Source of the DNA: Candidatus Manganitrophus noduliformans
Lineage (GTDB): Bacteria; Nitrospirota; Nitrospiria; SBBL01; Manganitrophaceae
DNA: 64,000 nucleotides
Direction: 5' to 3'
Assembly: GCF_012184425.1 (NCBI RefSeq)
Contig: NZ_VTOW01000005.1
Location: 1 to 64,000, forward strand
A program made the translations under genes and the position numbers. Shown piece by piece: positions 15,222-29,032 of the stretch (positions within the stretch are counted from its first letter, which is position 1; each line of letters begins with the position of its first letter). The notes under the pieces were generated by a model. The model was not told where the DNA came from. It did not search any database and was given only the letters and a program-made list of their open reading frames with translations.

Positions 15222-16547
15222 TTATCTCTTCTTTCTCTTTCCGCCGATCGCACGCTTTTTGTCCCCAAACCGGGAGGAGCGTTCCCAGAAGGGACGTTTG
15301 CCCTGCGGTTTCCACTTTTTTTCTTCGCGGCCCTTTTCTTCGGGCCGTTTGGCGCGGTCCGGCCGTTTTGTGTGGTCGACCCCCGCAGGGGCGTGGCTTC
15401 TCGCCCCGGGAAGGGCGCGGTAGTTAAAGTCGGGAAGCTTAACCCTGGGAAGGGCCGGTCCCAGGGTCTTTTCAATCGCGCGGAGCGCTCTTTCTTCCTC
15501 TTGAGACACAAGGGTGAAGGCGTCTCCGACCGCTTCGGCCCGGGCCGTTCGGCCGACCCGATGGATGTAGGCTTCTGACGTACTGGGAAGATCGAAGTTG
15601 ATCACATGCGAGATTTTCTCGACATCGATCCCTCTGGCGGCGATGTCGGTCGCCACCAAAACCTGCAACTGTCCCGATCGAAAAGCATTGAGGGAAGCGA
15701 GCCGCTGAGACTGCGTCCGGTTGGCGTGGAGCCGGCCGGTTTTAAATCCCTCCCGTTCGAGCACCTGCGCCAGGCGGTCTGCGCCATGTTTCGTCCGGGT
15801 GAAGACGAGAACCGACGACATCGCCGCATCGCGGAGAAGGGTCAGGAGGAGCTGGGTTTTCAGATGCTGCGGAACCGGATAGGCGGCGTGGCGGATGCCG
15901 ACCGGCGTTTTTTCATCCCCGCCCAATTTGATCCTGACCGGATCGCGCATCATTTCTTGCGACAGCTTCACGATCTCATGCGGCAGCGTGGCCGAGAAGA
16001 GCATCGTCTGCCTTTGTTTGGGGATCGACTTGACGATCGTCCGGATATCGGGCAAAAACCCCATATCGAGCATCCGGTCGGCCTCGTCCAGGATCAGTAC
16101 TTCCAGCTGATCGAGCTTGGCGCTGCCGCGGCGAAGATGATCGAGCAGACGCCCGGGGGTGGCGATCACCACGTCGACCCCGGAGCGAAGCGCTTTGGTC
16201 TGGGGCCCCATCGGGACGCCGCCGTAAATGGCGATCGATCGAATCGGGGTCTGTTTCGCCAATTCGGAAAGATGATCGGCAACCTGCACGGCCAGCTCCC
16301 GGGTCGGGGTGAGCGCCAGAGCCCGCGTCCTCCCTTTTGAAGGGGAGAGGATCATTCGTTGCAAGACCGGCAGGAGAAAGGCGGCGGTTTTCCCGGTGCC
16401 TGTCTGCGCCCCGCCGATGAGATCTTTCCCGCTCAACGCGGCCGGGATCGCTTCGGCCTGAATCGGCGTCGGGCGGGTGTATCCCAGATCCCGAATCGCT
16501 TTGACTAAATAGGGGTGTAATCCCAATCCTTCAAACGGCATATCCAT
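15222..16547 (-). CDS. rhlE: DEAD-box ATP-dependent RNA helicase
   Basis: The 441-residue product has Q motif FEGLGLHPYLVKAIRDLGY plus TPIQ, motif I AQTGTGKT, DEAD in VLILDEADRMLDMGF, SATLP, and HRVGRTARA. The C-terminal ~80 residues are a basic, Pro/Arg/Lys tail as in the RhlE group of helicases used in ribosome assembly and RNA decay. A start at 16547 (or ATG at 16541) has AAAAGGA in front; the frame runs to 16592 but has no ribosome site there. It is monocistronic and divergent from the cold-shock gene. Confidence 0.92.
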   Translation of the reverse strand: MDMPFEGLGLHPYLVKAIRDLGYTRPTPIQAEAIPAALSGKDLIGGAQTGTGKTAAFLLPVLQRMILSPSKGRTRALALTPTRELAVQVADHLSELAKQTPIRSIAIYGGVPMGPQTKALRSGVDVVIATPGRLLDHLRRGSAKLDQLEVLILDEADRMLDMGFLPDIRTIVKSIPKQRQTMLFSATLPHEIVKLSQEMMRDPVRIKLGGDEKTPVGIRHAAYPVPQHLKTQLLLTLLRDAAMSSVLVFTRTKHGADRLAQVLEREGFKTGRLHANRTQSQRLASLNAFRSGQLQVLVATDIAARGIDVEKISHVINFDLPSTSEAYIHRVGRTARAEAVGDAFTLVSQEEERALRAIEKTLGPALPRVKLPDFNYRALPGARSHAPAGVDHTKRPDRAKRPEEKGREEKKWKPQGKRPFWERSSRFGDKKRAIGGKRKKR

Positions 16548-16735
16548 CCTTTTGTAATCGGTTGTTTTAGCGTTGCATATGGACCTCTTCATTTAGAATA
16601 ATCGTTGGAGAGATCGTTTTCTACTGTCCTAAAGGATTAACTCGGATCGGTAAGGAAGGGGTCCGGTTCCAGACCGTTGCCTTCTGCGATATCCCGCCCG
16701 AGGTAGAGCGAACGGCGGGCCTCCAAAAACTTTAT

Positions 16736-16764
16736 TTGACTTTGTCTGTGGATCGGTGTATAGT
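16736..16764 (+). promoter_or_regulatory. sigma-70 promoter of cold-shock leader
   Basis: TTGACT at 16736-16741 and TATAGT at 16759-16764 are separated by exactly 17 bases. The predicted transcript start is near 16771, giving a leader of about 130 bases before the ATG at 16903. Confidence 0.75.
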
Positions 16765-16802
16765 TCAGACAACTCATTGTGGATGGTGCAGTAAAGTAAT
16801 CG

Positions 16803-16845
16803 AAAGCCGCAGCCCTCTCAAGGGATCGCGGCTTTTTTATTTTTC
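16803..16845 (+). terminator. terminator inside the cold-shock leader
   Basis: AAAGCCGC at 16803-16810 pairs with GCGGCTTT at 16828-16835; an inner CCCT/AGGG stem (16813-16816 with 16821-16824) adds stability, and a run of T follows. The stretch 16593-16902 holds no other gene. RNA from the promoter at 16736 would end here after about 70 bases unless read through. Confidence 0.65.
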
Positions 16846-16902
16846 GGACACGTTGATGGCAGTGGGTTGGTAAGACAAAATATAACAAGGAGAAGCACAA
16901 AC

Positions 16903-17109
16903 ATGGTTAATGGCAAAGTGAAGTGGTTTAATGGCAGCAAGGGTTACGGATTTATCACGCGTAATGATGGAGAAGCGGATGTGTTCGTCCATTTTTCCGC
17001 CATCGCCGGAGACGGCTACAAATCCCTCGAAGAGGGAAATGAAGTCGAATTCGAAGTGACCCAAGGCCAGAAAGGCCCACAAGCCACCAACGTGAGACTC
17101 GTTTCCTAA
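16903..17109 (+). CDS. cspA: cold-shock protein, CspA family
   Basis: The 68-residue protein has the RNA-binding motifs [12 protein letters not shown] (RNP1) and VFVHFSAI (RNP2) and normal family length. It melts RNA secondary structure in cold or in growth transitions. The start is the ATG with AAGGAG ten bases upstream; the frame to 16867 is not a plausible start. Expression is likely controlled by the structured leader. Confidence 0.95.
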   Translation: MVNGKVKWFNGSKGYGFITRNDGEADVFVHFSAIAGDGYKSLEEGNEVEFEVTQGQKGPQATNVRLVS

Positions 17110-17127
17110 CGGAAATTTCTTCGCACG

Positions 17128-17164
17128 AAAATGCCCCGATCGGATCGCTCCGGTCGGGGCATTT
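17128..17164 (+). terminator. rho-independent terminator of cspA
   Basis: AAAATGCCCCGA at 17128-17139 pairs with TCGGGGCATTTT at 17153-17164, over a short loop, followed by ATTTTA. The run of A on the 5 prime side allows it to work in both directions. Confidence 0.85.
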
Positions 17165-17175
17165 TATTTTACAAT

Positions 17176-17203
17176 GTAGGGCGGGTTTCAAACCCGCCCC
17201 TAC
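17176..17203. repeat. GTAGGGGC palindrome, copy 3
   Basis: Palindrome between the cspA terminator and the TPR gene, a one-base variant of copy 2 (GTAGGGCGGGTTTC arm). Confidence 0.7.
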
Positions 17204-17215
17204 ATAATTGATGGA

Positions 17216-17608
17216 TTAATGCTTTTTCATCCCTTTCAGGTGGCCTTTGAGGATCGGGGATTCGGCGATGGCCGGATCCTTCGGGGCGAGATGCGCCGCA
17301 TGATCGAATTGCTCCGTGGCCTCTTTGTGCTTTCCCATCTGGTCGAGCGCTAAGGCCAAGTTGTAACGGGCCTGGGCGAGCTTGTCGTCGGCCTTTGCCG
17401 CCGCCTGGAAATGTTTCGCCGCCACATCCCAATGTCCCTGATTGTAATGTTCAATCCCTTCCGCGTTGTGTCCGGCGCCCGGCGAGCCTGCCGGGGCTTC
17501 CAGAGCAGGGAAGACCTTCTTTTCATCGGCCCAGGCCCCGGGGACCAGAAGTGCGACGATGAAGAGCATGAAAACCGCCGCCAAACCGCTTCGCTTGATC
17601 AATACCAT
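17216..17608 (-). CDS. small secreted TPR protein
   Basis: A signal peptide (residues 1-27, cleavage after AWA) precedes two to three tetratricopeptide repeats (AEGIEHYNQGHWDVAAKHFQ; LAQARYNLALALDQMGKHKE). The last residues are Lys/His-rich. TPRs bind partner proteins in the periplasm. I do not recognise a more specific family. Monocistronic by position. Confidence 0.85.
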   Translation of the reverse strand: MVLIKRSGLAAVFMLFIVALLVPGAWADEKKVFPALEAPAGSPGAGHNAEGIEHYNQGHWDVAAKHFQAAAKADDKLAQARYNLALALDQMGKHKEATEQFDHAAHLAPKDPAIAESPILKGHLKGMKKH

Positions 17609-17849
17609 TCAAGTCTCCTTTCGTTGTCCAAGATGGAGTTCACGCGCCCGGTTCAACGACCAACCCGAGCGGGGCGGTCCCTCTTCCCGCGGCCTCTCGC
17701 GCAGCACGGGGAGGTTCTACACGCCCTGATGATTGTCCATCGAAAGGAGACGACTGTCAAGTGGCAAGCGGACAGCTTAATTAGCCGCTTTTACTTAGGC
17801 CGGATCTTGTTCAACCTCGTGGCCGCGCCGGAGGTCGACCCTCCGCTTT

Positions 17850-18044
17850 TTACCGGGTTCTTCCTTCCCAAATGGCGTCGAAATAGTTGGACGCGCGGCG
17901 GGAGGGGCGGTCGTCATCCTCCTCCCGTTCGATCCGCTCTACATATCCTTCCGATTCGCTGCTTTGATTTTTTGCCAGACGGTGGTAGCGGCTGAACCGG
18001 CGGTTTTCGTCGATGTCTTCGCAATAAAGATCTTCTTCTCTCAT
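17850..18044 (-). CDS. small charged protein, unknown
   Basis: The 64-residue frame has a good ribosome site (AGGAG, seven bases before ATG). The product is rich in Arg, Glu and Asp, with no hydrophobic core; it could be a small regulatory or DNA-associated protein. I do not recognise it. Upstream of the start, 18045-18401 holds no gene, only the palindrome at 18286. Confidence 0.45.
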   Translation of the reverse strand: MREEDLYCEDIDENRRFSRYHRLAKNQSSESEGYVERIEREEDDDRPSRRASNYFDAIWEGRTR

Positions 18045-18285
18045 TTCGGTCTCCTTCGTATGGGATGATGAGCAAACCTAAATTTCCGGATTGAATCGAA
18101 TGTCGGATTGTAAGGTTAGCAAGAACAATGCCGGTAGGAGTCGCTGCCGGAAAGGGGACGGCGGGAGCTCCCACGACCTTAAAGTGGAAAGTTTTTGCAC
18201 TGCTCCCGAGAAATGTTTTGCAGGCTTTACTGATTCTCTGCATTCCGGATGGGGCTATCCCAACCGTTTTGCCGCCGATTGCCTC

Positions 18286-18314
18286 TAAGGGGCGGGTTTG
18301 AAACCCGCCCCTAC
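18286..18314. repeat. GTAGGGGC palindrome, copy 4
   Basis: Palindrome AAGGGGCGGGTTT with AAACCCGCCCCTA arms, in the space before the HAD hydrolase gene. Confidence 0.7.
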
Positions 18315-18401
18315 ACCGATATTTCTATTTATTTCCTTCTGCCCGATTCGATATAATCCAGCCTGAACGAGAGATCTTCATCGAAGGAGGGTGCCCATCG
18401 C

Positions 18402-19181
18402 ATGAATCCGCCGGCGCATAAGTTATTGAAAAGTTTTCTGATCGACATGGACGGGGTGCTCGTTCGGGGGCCGAACCTGATTCCCGGCGCCGATGTCTTC
18501 ATCGAGCGGCTGAAATCGGAAGGGCGGAAATTCTTGGTCTTCACCAACAACTCGCTTCGCACGCCGAAGGACCTGTCGCACCGGCTGAAGAAAATCGGCC
18601 TTCAGGTCGGGGCCGATCATATCTACACCTCCGCGTTGGCGACGGCCCGTTTTCTCAACAGCCAGCGGCCGAAGGGGACGGCCTTCGTCATCGGCGAATC
18701 GGGGTTGATGGAGGCGCTCCACGATGTGGGGTATGTGGTGACCGATTTACAGCCCGACTATGTCGTGGTGGGAGACACCGACTTTTACGACCACCCGCGG
18801 ATTACGCAGGCGGTCCGGCTGGTTCATAACGGGGCGCGATTGATCGCAACGAACCCCGATGTGACCGGACCGGCCGAGGCCGGGATCGTCCCCGCCACCG
18901 GGGCGCTGGTCGCGCTGATCGAGAAGGCGACCGGACATCAAGCCTACTTCGTCGGAAAGCCGAATCCGCTGATGATGCGGACCGCGCTTCACCAGATCGG
19001 GGAACATTCGGAGAACGCCGTGATGGTGGGAGACCGGATGGACACCGACGTGGTCGCCGGAATCGAGAGCGGGCTGGAGACGATACTCGTCTTAACGGGG
19101 GTCACGCGGCGCGAAGATGTCGACCGGTATCCCTACCGTCCGACCCGAATCGTCGAATCGATCAGCGCGATCGAATTGTGA
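18402..19181 (+). CDS. HAD-superfamily hydrolase, NagD/HAD-IIA type
   Basis: The 259-residue protein has motif [13 protein letters not shown] (nucleophile Asp and acid Asp), motif II FTNNS, and motif III/IV GKPNP...GDRMDTDV. Size and cap insertion match the IIA group of sugar phosphate or nucleotide phosphatases; the exact substrate is unknown. The ATG lies 45 bases after a TATAAT, a plausible -10 box. It is followed after 83 bases by the VOC protein gene, in the same direction. Confidence 0.88.
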   Translation: MNPPAHKLLKSFLIDMDGVLVRGPNLIPGADVFIERLKSEGRKFLVFTNNSLRTPKDLSHRLKKIGLQVGADHIYTSALATARFLNSQRPKGTAFVIGESGLMEALHDVGYVVTDLQPDYVVVGDTDFYDHPRITQAVRLVHNGARLIATNPDVTGPAEAGIVPATGALVALIEKATGHQAYFVGKPNPLMMRTALHQIGEHSENAVMVGDRMDTDVVAGIESGLETILVLTGVTRREDVDRYPYRPTRIVESISAIEL

Positions 19182-19264
19182 CCCTCGGCGTCGTCGACCA
19201 ACGGAGTAACGCCCAGACGAATACCATCACGTTCCTGAAAAACAAAAAAGGAGGAAAACCGAAC

Positions 19265-19621
19265 ATGATCCAATCGATCGCATTCACCATGTACCCCGTC
19301 GCCGATATGGCGCGTTCCAGAAAATTTTATGAAGAGGTGCTCGGCCTGAAAGTCAGTTCCACCTTCGGGGAGCAGTGGATCGAGTACGACCTGGGAGGGA
19401 ACACCTTTGCGATCACCAGCATGAACATCGGCCGCACCCCGGGCGCCAAGGGGGCGAGCGTCGGATTCGAGGTGAGCGATTTCGAGGCATTTACGAAAGG
19501 TCTCAAAGAAAAATCGGTGAAGTTTATTCTGGATAATTACGAAACGCCGGTCTGCCGGATGTCGGTGATCGAAGACCCCGACCAGAACCATATCACGATC
19601 CACAAACTGCACAAGGGATAA
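19265..19621 (+). CDS. VOC-fold (glyoxalase/bleomycin resistance) protein
   Basis: The 118-residue protein has two beta-alpha-beta-beta-beta halves: MYPVADMARSRKFYEEVLGL and FEVSDFEAFTKGLKE, ending in IEDPDQNHITIHKL. Such proteins bind a metal ion and act as lyases, dioxygenases or drug-binding proteins; the class cannot be told here. The ATG at 19265 has AAAAAAGGAGG nine bases upstream, which settles the start over the longer frame from 19178. Confidence 0.88.
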   Translation: MIQSIAFTMYPVADMARSRKFYEEVLGLKVSSTFGEQWIEYDLGGNTFAITSMNIGRTPGAKGASVGFEVSDFEAFTKGLKEKSVKFILDNYETPVCRMSVIEDPDQNHITIHKLHKG

Positions 19622-19628
19622 GGATGGA

Positions 19629-19657
19629 TATGGGGCCGGTTTGAAACCCGCCCCTAC
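19629..19657. repeat. GTAGGGGC palindrome, copy 5
   Basis: Imperfect copy (ATGGGGCCGGTTT arm with an intact partner) between convergent genes. Confidence 0.65.
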
Positions 19658-21567
19658 AACCGACCGCCGGCGCTGATGCCTTGGGCGTAGATGTCCCACT
19701 GGCCGCTCCGGTGATCCTGCCAGGCCATGATCGCGCCGCCGAACCCGTCCGGGAGGATCTGGGGAGGGGAGGTGGCCGTGCCGGAAGATTGATCGCCGGC
19801 GGCGGTGGAAACGGCGACGCCGTTGGCGGTCCACTGAACGGTCCCGCCGCTGTTGACCCGCTGAGCATAAAGATCGTTCGTTCCGCTACGGCGATCGGTC
19901 CAGGTGACGATGGCGCCGCCGGCTCCGTCCGGGACGATCCGGGGAAAAGATTGGGTATTCGCCGCGGTGGAAATCGCGGTTCCCTCGGCCGCCCACTGCA
20001 GCGCGCCGGCGCCGTTGACCCGCTGGGCGAAAATATCGGTTCCATCCTGCCAGGTGATCAGCGACCCGCCCGAGCCGTCCGAAATCATTTGGGGGGCAGA
20101 TTGGGCGTTGGCGGTTGCGGCGATCGGCGCGCCGTTGGCGGTCCAGAGCGCCGCGCCGCCGCCATCGACCCGTTGGGCGAAGATTTTATCCGTTCCGCTG
20201 CGCCCGTCCTGCCAAACGATCGTTGCTCCGCCGGAATTGTCTGAAATGAGTTGAGGAAATTGCTGATTATTGGCGGCGGTGGAGATCGCGGTTCCGTCGG
20301 CGGTCCAGAGCGCCTCTCCCTCGCCGCTGATCCGTTGCGCGTAGATGTCGGAGTGCGTGACGTTCCGGTGGTCCTGCCAGACAATGATCGCGCCGCCGGC
20401 GCCGTCCGAAATCAAATGCGGAGATTGTTGGGCGTCGGCCGCGAGAGAGACGGGAACCCCGTTGGCCCCCCATTGTGCCGCCCCTTCCCCGTTGATCCGC
20501 TGAACGAAGAGGTCGGGTGTTCCCCCATTGCGGAAATCGAGCCAAACGAGGATCGCGCCGCCTGATCCGTCGGGAATGACCTGGGGGGAGAGTTGGGCAT
20601 TCGCCGCGGCAGTCACAGGAACACCGTTCTCCGCCCACTGAGCGATCCCGTCGCGGTTCACCCGCTGCGCGTAAATGTCAGACGTCCCGGACCGGTTGTC
20701 TTCCCAGGCGATGATCGCGCCGCCCGCGCCGTCGGAAACCAGTTGGGGAGCCGATTGGTTGTTGGCCGCGGCGGCGATCGGCACGCCGTCGGCGGCCCAG
20801 AGCGCCGCTCCGCTGCCGTTCACCCGTTGCGCGTAGATATCGGTATTCAGCCCGTTGCGAAGATCGGCCCAGACGACGATCGCCCCGGCCGAGTCGTCCG
20901 AAACCAGTTGCGGGAAAAGCTGCTCGTTCGCCGCGGTCGAAAGGGGAACGTTCTCCGGATTCTCCTTCTCCCACAGAACGACCAACGTGCCGGGGCTGCT
21001 CTCCACCCCGCCGATCATCACCTTGACCGATCCGGTCGATGCCCCCTCCGGGATCAGCGCCCGAATCTCCGTTTCATTCCAGCTGAGAATGCCGTTTGCC
21101 GTCACGCCGCCGACGATCAGGCTTCCCCCCTCGCCTGTCCCGAACCCCGCGCCGGTGATCCGGATTTCGTTTCCGGCCTTCGCTTCCGAGGGGTTGACGC
21201 TGGTGATGATCGGTCCGGTCGGGCTGACCGAAACCAGCATCGTCGCGAAACCGGTCGCCTTCATCCCCTCTTCGCTCGACACCTCCACCTGAATCGGCAC
21301 GCTTCCGACGGTGGACGGCGCGGTCCAGGTGACCGGATTGGTGTCCCTTGCGCTCAACGTCCCCGCCGCCGCCCGCCACCGGTAGGTCAAGCCGCCTCCC
21401 TCGCCGTCGACCGAGACGGTCAAGACAGCGCTCTCCCCCGGCCGGACCACCGAAGGCTCCGCCGCGAGGGTGTCGATCTCCAATCCGTTGTTGTTTCCTC
21501 TCCCGTCGCACCCGGCGAGAAAAAAGATTCCGAAAAAGAGCGCTGTCCAATGAACGATTCTTTTCAT
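19654..21567 (-). CDS. lipoprotein with IPT/TIG domain and eight-repeat propeller
   Basis: Signal peptide ends in FFLAGC (lipidated Cys19). Residues ~30-110 form a PKD/Ig-like domain, ~115-200 an IPT/TIG domain (ITSVNPSEAKAGNEIRITGA). The remaining ~430 residues consist of eight repeats of about 50-55 residues, each with a DGAGGAIIAW-like strand, a D-R turn and a DIYAQRV strand, ending in LW..DG. This is a beta-propeller arrangement. It is likely a cell-surface or periplasmic adhesion or ligand-binding protein. Nearly identical repeat codons suggest recent expansion by duplication. Confidence 0.85.
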   Translation of the reverse strand: MKRIVHWTALFFGIFFLAGCDGRGNNNGLEIDTLAAEPSVVRPGESAVLTVSVDGEGGGLTYRWRAAAGTLSARDTNPVTWTAPSTVGSVPIQVEVSSEEGMKATGFATMLVSVSPTGPIITSVNPSEAKAGNEIRITGAGFGTGEGGSLIVGGVTANGILSWNETEIRALIPEGASTGSVKVMIGGVESSPGTLVVLWEKENPENVPLSTAANEQLFPQLVSDDSAGAIVVWADLRNGLNTDIYAQRVNGSGAALWAADGVPIAAAANNQSAPQLVSDGAGGAIIAWEDNRSGTSDIYAQRVNRDGIAQWAENGVPVTAAANAQLSPQVIPDGSGGAILVWLDFRNGGTPDLFVQRINGEGAAQWGANGVPVSLAADAQQSPHLISDGAGGAIIVWQDHRNVTHSDIYAQRISGEGEALWTADGTAISTAANNQQFPQLISDNSGGATIVWQDGRSGTDKIFAQRVDGGGAALWTANGAPIAATANAQSAPQMISDGSGGSLITWQDGTDIFAQRVNGAGALQWAAEGTAISTAANTQSFPRIVPDGAGGAIVTWTDRRSGTNDLYAQRVNSGGTVQWTANGVAVSTAAGDQSSGTATSPPQILPDGFGGAIMAWQDHRSGQWDIYAQGISAGGRL

Positions 21568-21886
21568 CCGTCTCTCCGCATCTCAACGAATATACAGATC
21601 TTGAGAGAGAGCTGTCAATGAAATGAGATCGGGATCACGATTAAACCGATCCAGACAAACTTTTTTGCAGGAGTGGACCCCCGACCCCGCCGGTTGACGG
21701 GGCATGGGGTTTTAGGCGGTATTCCTCTTGGAGGGCGTACCAGATTCCGGTTTCTTCCCCATTCTTCCCGCGCGCCACAACGTTGATGCTGGGGTAGGAG
21801 GGGTCGATTTCAAAGAGCCACACATCGGTTCTTCTCGTTCGGGAGACCTTACGATCAAATGAGCTGATATGGCGGAGGCGAGAGTA
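21568..21886 (-). other. intergenic stretch without a convincing gene
   Basis: No gene is recognised between the propeller lipoprotein and gltD. A 60-residue minus-strand frame at 21641-21823 (MWLFEIDPSYPSINVVARGK) has protein-like composition, but its ribosome site is poor, so it could be a remnant. Confidence 0.4.
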
Positions 21887-23320
21887 TCACGGAGATTTTC
21901 GCAGATACCGATCAATCCCCTTCGCCGCATCCCGGCCTTCCCGGATCGCCCAGACGATCAGCGACGCCCCGCGCTTCATGTCGCCGGCGGCGAAGATCCC
22001 TTCCACGCTGGTGCGGTGGTGGGTGTCGACCGCCACGTTGCCCCGTGGATCGAGCGTCACGCCGAGATCGGCCAGCAAGCCTTTCTTCACCGGACCGGTA
22101 AAGCCCATCGCCAGTAAAACCAGATCGACCTGCAGATCGAACCCGCTTCCGGGGACCTCGACAAACTGGGTCCGCCCTTCAGTATCGGTTTTCAACTCGA
22201 CGCGAACCGCCTGAAGCTTCTCGACCCTCCCGTCCTTTCCAACGAAGGCTTTGGTGGAAACACTCCACTCCCGCTTGCATCCTTCTTCGTGGGCATGTGA
22301 AGAGCGGAGCTGCATCGGCCAAAGGGGCCAGGGGGTTGATTCGGCCCGTTTGGGCGGAGGCTCGGGGAGAAGCTCGAACTGGTAGATCTCGCTTGCCCCC
22401 TGACGGTGGGCGGTGCCGAGACAGTCGGAGCCGGTGTCGCCGCCGCCGATGATGACGACCCGCTTTCCCTTGGCGTCGATCCGTTGGGCCGGATCGATCG
22501 CGTCGCCGGCGTTGATTTTGTTCTGTTGGGTGAGATATTCCATCGCGAGGTGGATTCCGGCCAGCTCGCGTCCCGGGACGGGAAGTTCCCTCGCCTGCAT
22601 CGCCCCGCCGGTGAGAAGGACGGCGTCGAATTCCCGCCGGAGCTGGTCCACCGGGAGATCTTTTCCGACCTCGACATTCGTTTTAAAGATCACCCCCTCC
22701 GCCGTCATCTGTTCCAGTCGCCGATCGAGAACCGACTTTTCCATCTTGAAGTCGGGGATGCCGTAGCGGAGCAATCCGCCGATTCGATCGTCTCTCTCGA
22801 AAACCGCGACGGAATGTCCTAAACGGCGCAGCTGCTGCGCCGCGGCCAGGCCGGCCGGCCCGGAGCCGACGACGGCGACCTTCTTCCCGGTCTCCTGCTC
22901 CGGGGAGAGCGGGGAGATCCACCCCTCGTTAAATCCTTTATCGATGATGTTCCACTCGATCACCCGGATCGAAACCGGGTCGTCGATGATTCCCAAGACG
23001 CAGGCCGATTCGCAGGGGGCGGGGCAGAGCCGCCCGGTGAACTCCGGGAAGTTGTTGGTCGAGTGGAGCATCTTGAGGGCGTCCCCCCAGCGCCCCCGGT
23101 GGACGAGGTCATTCCAGTCGGGAATCATGTTCTGGACCGGGCAGCCGGTGTTTCCCTGGCAAAAAGGGGTCCCGCAATCCATGCAGCGGGCCCCTTGGGC
23201 TTGGAGCGCGTCCTCGGAGATCGGCTCGTAAAACTCTTTCCAGTCCTTGATCCGTTCCGGAACAGGACGCCGCTTCGGCCCCTCGCGCTTGAATTTTAAG
23301 AACCCTTTGATGTCAGACAT
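21887..23320 (-). CDS. gltD: glutamate synthase small (beta) subunit
   Basis: The 477-residue product has the N-terminal Cys-rich block RCMDCGTPFCQGNTGCPVQN that binds the two [4Fe-4S] clusters, FAD site VVGSGPAGLAAAQQL and NADPH site GGGDTGSDCLGTAHRQGA. It passes electrons from NADPH to the large subunit for making glutamate from glutamine and 2-oxoglutarate. The start at 23320 fits family length; the upstream extension to 23437 lies inside gltB. It follows gltB by 20 bases. Confidence 0.96.
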   Translation of the reverse strand: MSDIKGFLKFKREGPKRRPVPERIKDWKEFYEPISEDALQAQGARCMDCGTPFCQGNTGCPVQNMIPDWNDLVHRGRWGDALKMLHSTNNFPEFTGRLCPAPCESACVLGIIDDPVSIRVIEWNIIDKGFNEGWISPLSPEQETGKKVAVVGSGPAGLAAAQQLRRLGHSVAVFERDDRIGGLLRYGIPDFKMEKSVLDRRLEQMTAEGVIFKTNVEVGKDLPVDQLRREFDAVLLTGGAMQARELPVPGRELAGIHLAMEYLTQQNKINAGDAIDPAQRIDAKGKRVVIIGGGDTGSDCLGTAHRQGASEIYQFELLPEPPPKRAESTPWPLWPMQLRSSHAHEEGCKREWSVSTKAFVGKDGRVEKLQAVRVELKTDTEGRTQFVEVPGSGFDLQVDLVLLAMGFTGPVKKGLLADLGVTLDPRGNVAVDTHHRTSVEGIFAAGDMKRGASLIVWAIREGRDAAKGIDRYLRKSP

Positions 23321-23340
23321 GTAAGACTCCAACCGTCCTT

Positions 23341-27879
<4,539 letters not shown>

Positions 27880-27892
27880 GGGGATCGGACTC

Positions 27893-28747
27893 CTAAGAAA
27901 GGACTTCATCCTCGAAAACATTGCGAAGCGTGACGTATTTTTCACCGAACTTTTGGATCAACTCTTTTTCGAACCGGCTGATGATCTTGGCGATATAAAT
28001 ATCGTGCTTCACGTAATCTTCCGCGATCATCGTGAATCCTCTGTTCCGGCTCCAGGCTCCTTCGGTTTTTCCTTCTCGGCTGATGTTCCCCATCAACACT
28101 TCCTGTGAATCGACCACGATCACCAGCGCGCGTCCTTGTTTCTCGGCATAGAGGGTGTCTTCGATCGGGTGGTAATAGACCCGCCCCACGCGGAGCTTGG
28201 GGGGACCGAAATGAACCAGGGCGATCCGGACGCCGCGCTGCTCGGCGGCGCGGAGGGGACCTTCGAGGGCGGCGAGCTCTTCGTTCCAGAGGGAGAGGAG
28301 AATCACCTTTTTCGCCGATTCGATCATCTGGAAGGCTTTCTCGACCAGCCGGTCATGGTCCACGATGTTCCAGACGTAGCTCGCCTCTTTGTTCCCGTTC
28401 AATCCGCTGAAGACGTCGCGCAGCGATTGGAGGGTCTTCTGAACGCCGTGTTGGTATTGAGAGAGGAATTCATCCGGGTGCTGGGGGATATAGCGCTTGG
28501 CCCTCCCGTCTTCCTCGTCGACGGTGACGATCATCCCTTTCTCTTTCAGCTTATTGAGGACCTCATAGATTTTGGAGGAAGGAACCCCCGATTCCTTGCC
28601 GATCTCATAGGCGGTCGACGGGTTTTTTTGAACCAGGGCGAGATAAGATTTCGCCTCATATTCCGAGAAACCGATCTCGGAGAATTGGCTGATGATTTCT
28701 CTTATCTTTAACGTTTTCAAGAAGGGTTCGACCTCTGTGAAGGCCAT
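27893..28747 (-). CDS. TrmB-family regulator with PLD-like effector domain
   Basis: The 284-residue protein has an N-terminal winged helix ([39 protein letters not shown]) followed by a TrmB-type C-terminal domain with the phospholipase D-like fold ([31 protein letters not shown]). TrmB proteins are best known as sugar-sensing repressors in Archaea. Here it heads the glutamate synthase operon. A start at 28747 is favoured because the predicted transcript start lies between it and the alternative start at 28795. Ligand unknown. Confidence 0.85.
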   Translation of the reverse strand: MAFTEVEPFLKTLKIREIISQFSEIGFSEYEAKSYLALVQKNPSTAYEIGKESGVPSSKIYEVLNKLKEKGMIVTVDEEDGRAKRYIPQHPDEFLSQYQHGVQKTLQSLRDVFSGLNGNKEASYVWNIVDHDRLVEKAFQMIESAKKVILLSLWNEELAALEGPLRAAEQRGVRIALVHFGPPKLRVGRVYYHPIEDTLYAEKQGRALVIVVDSQEVLMGNISREGKTEGAWSRNRGFTMIAEDYVKHDIYIAKIISRFEKELIQKFGEKYVTLRNVFEDEVLS

Positions 28748-28749
28748 CC

Positions 28750-28767
28750 TCACTACTGGGGTAGTGA
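28750..28767. promoter_or_regulatory. palindromic operator candidate for TrmB-type regulator
   Basis: TCACTAC and GTAGTGA are perfect inverted arms around TGGG, two bases upstream of the trmB-like start codon and downstream of its promoter. The position fits autorepression by roadblock. Confidence 0.55.
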
Positions 28768-28785
28768 CTAGGCTGATAATTCCTC

Positions 28786-28815
28786 TAACTAACACGCGGT
28801 TGATCTTGTTGTCAA
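28786..28815 (-). promoter_or_regulatory. sigma-70 promoter of trmB-gltBD
   Basis: On the minus strand TTGACA (28815-28810) and TAGTTA (28791-28786) are separated by 18 bases. The -35 is perfect; the -10 is weak. Confidence 0.45.
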
Positions 28816-29032
28816 GAAGAAAAAGGGAATGGAGCGTGTGTAAAAGGGAAGCGGATCAGAGGCGCGGGGGGATGCTCGTCTCACGCCGTTTACGGGTTGC
28901 GCGGTTTCTTGAGGTATTCAGGATCTTTATACCTATTCACCATTAGTATTGAATTGGATTAAGCGCATTCGTTAAGATCTAAAATCCGAAACGGTATTTA
29001 CCCATTTAACCAGAGGATGATAAAAGTCACCA

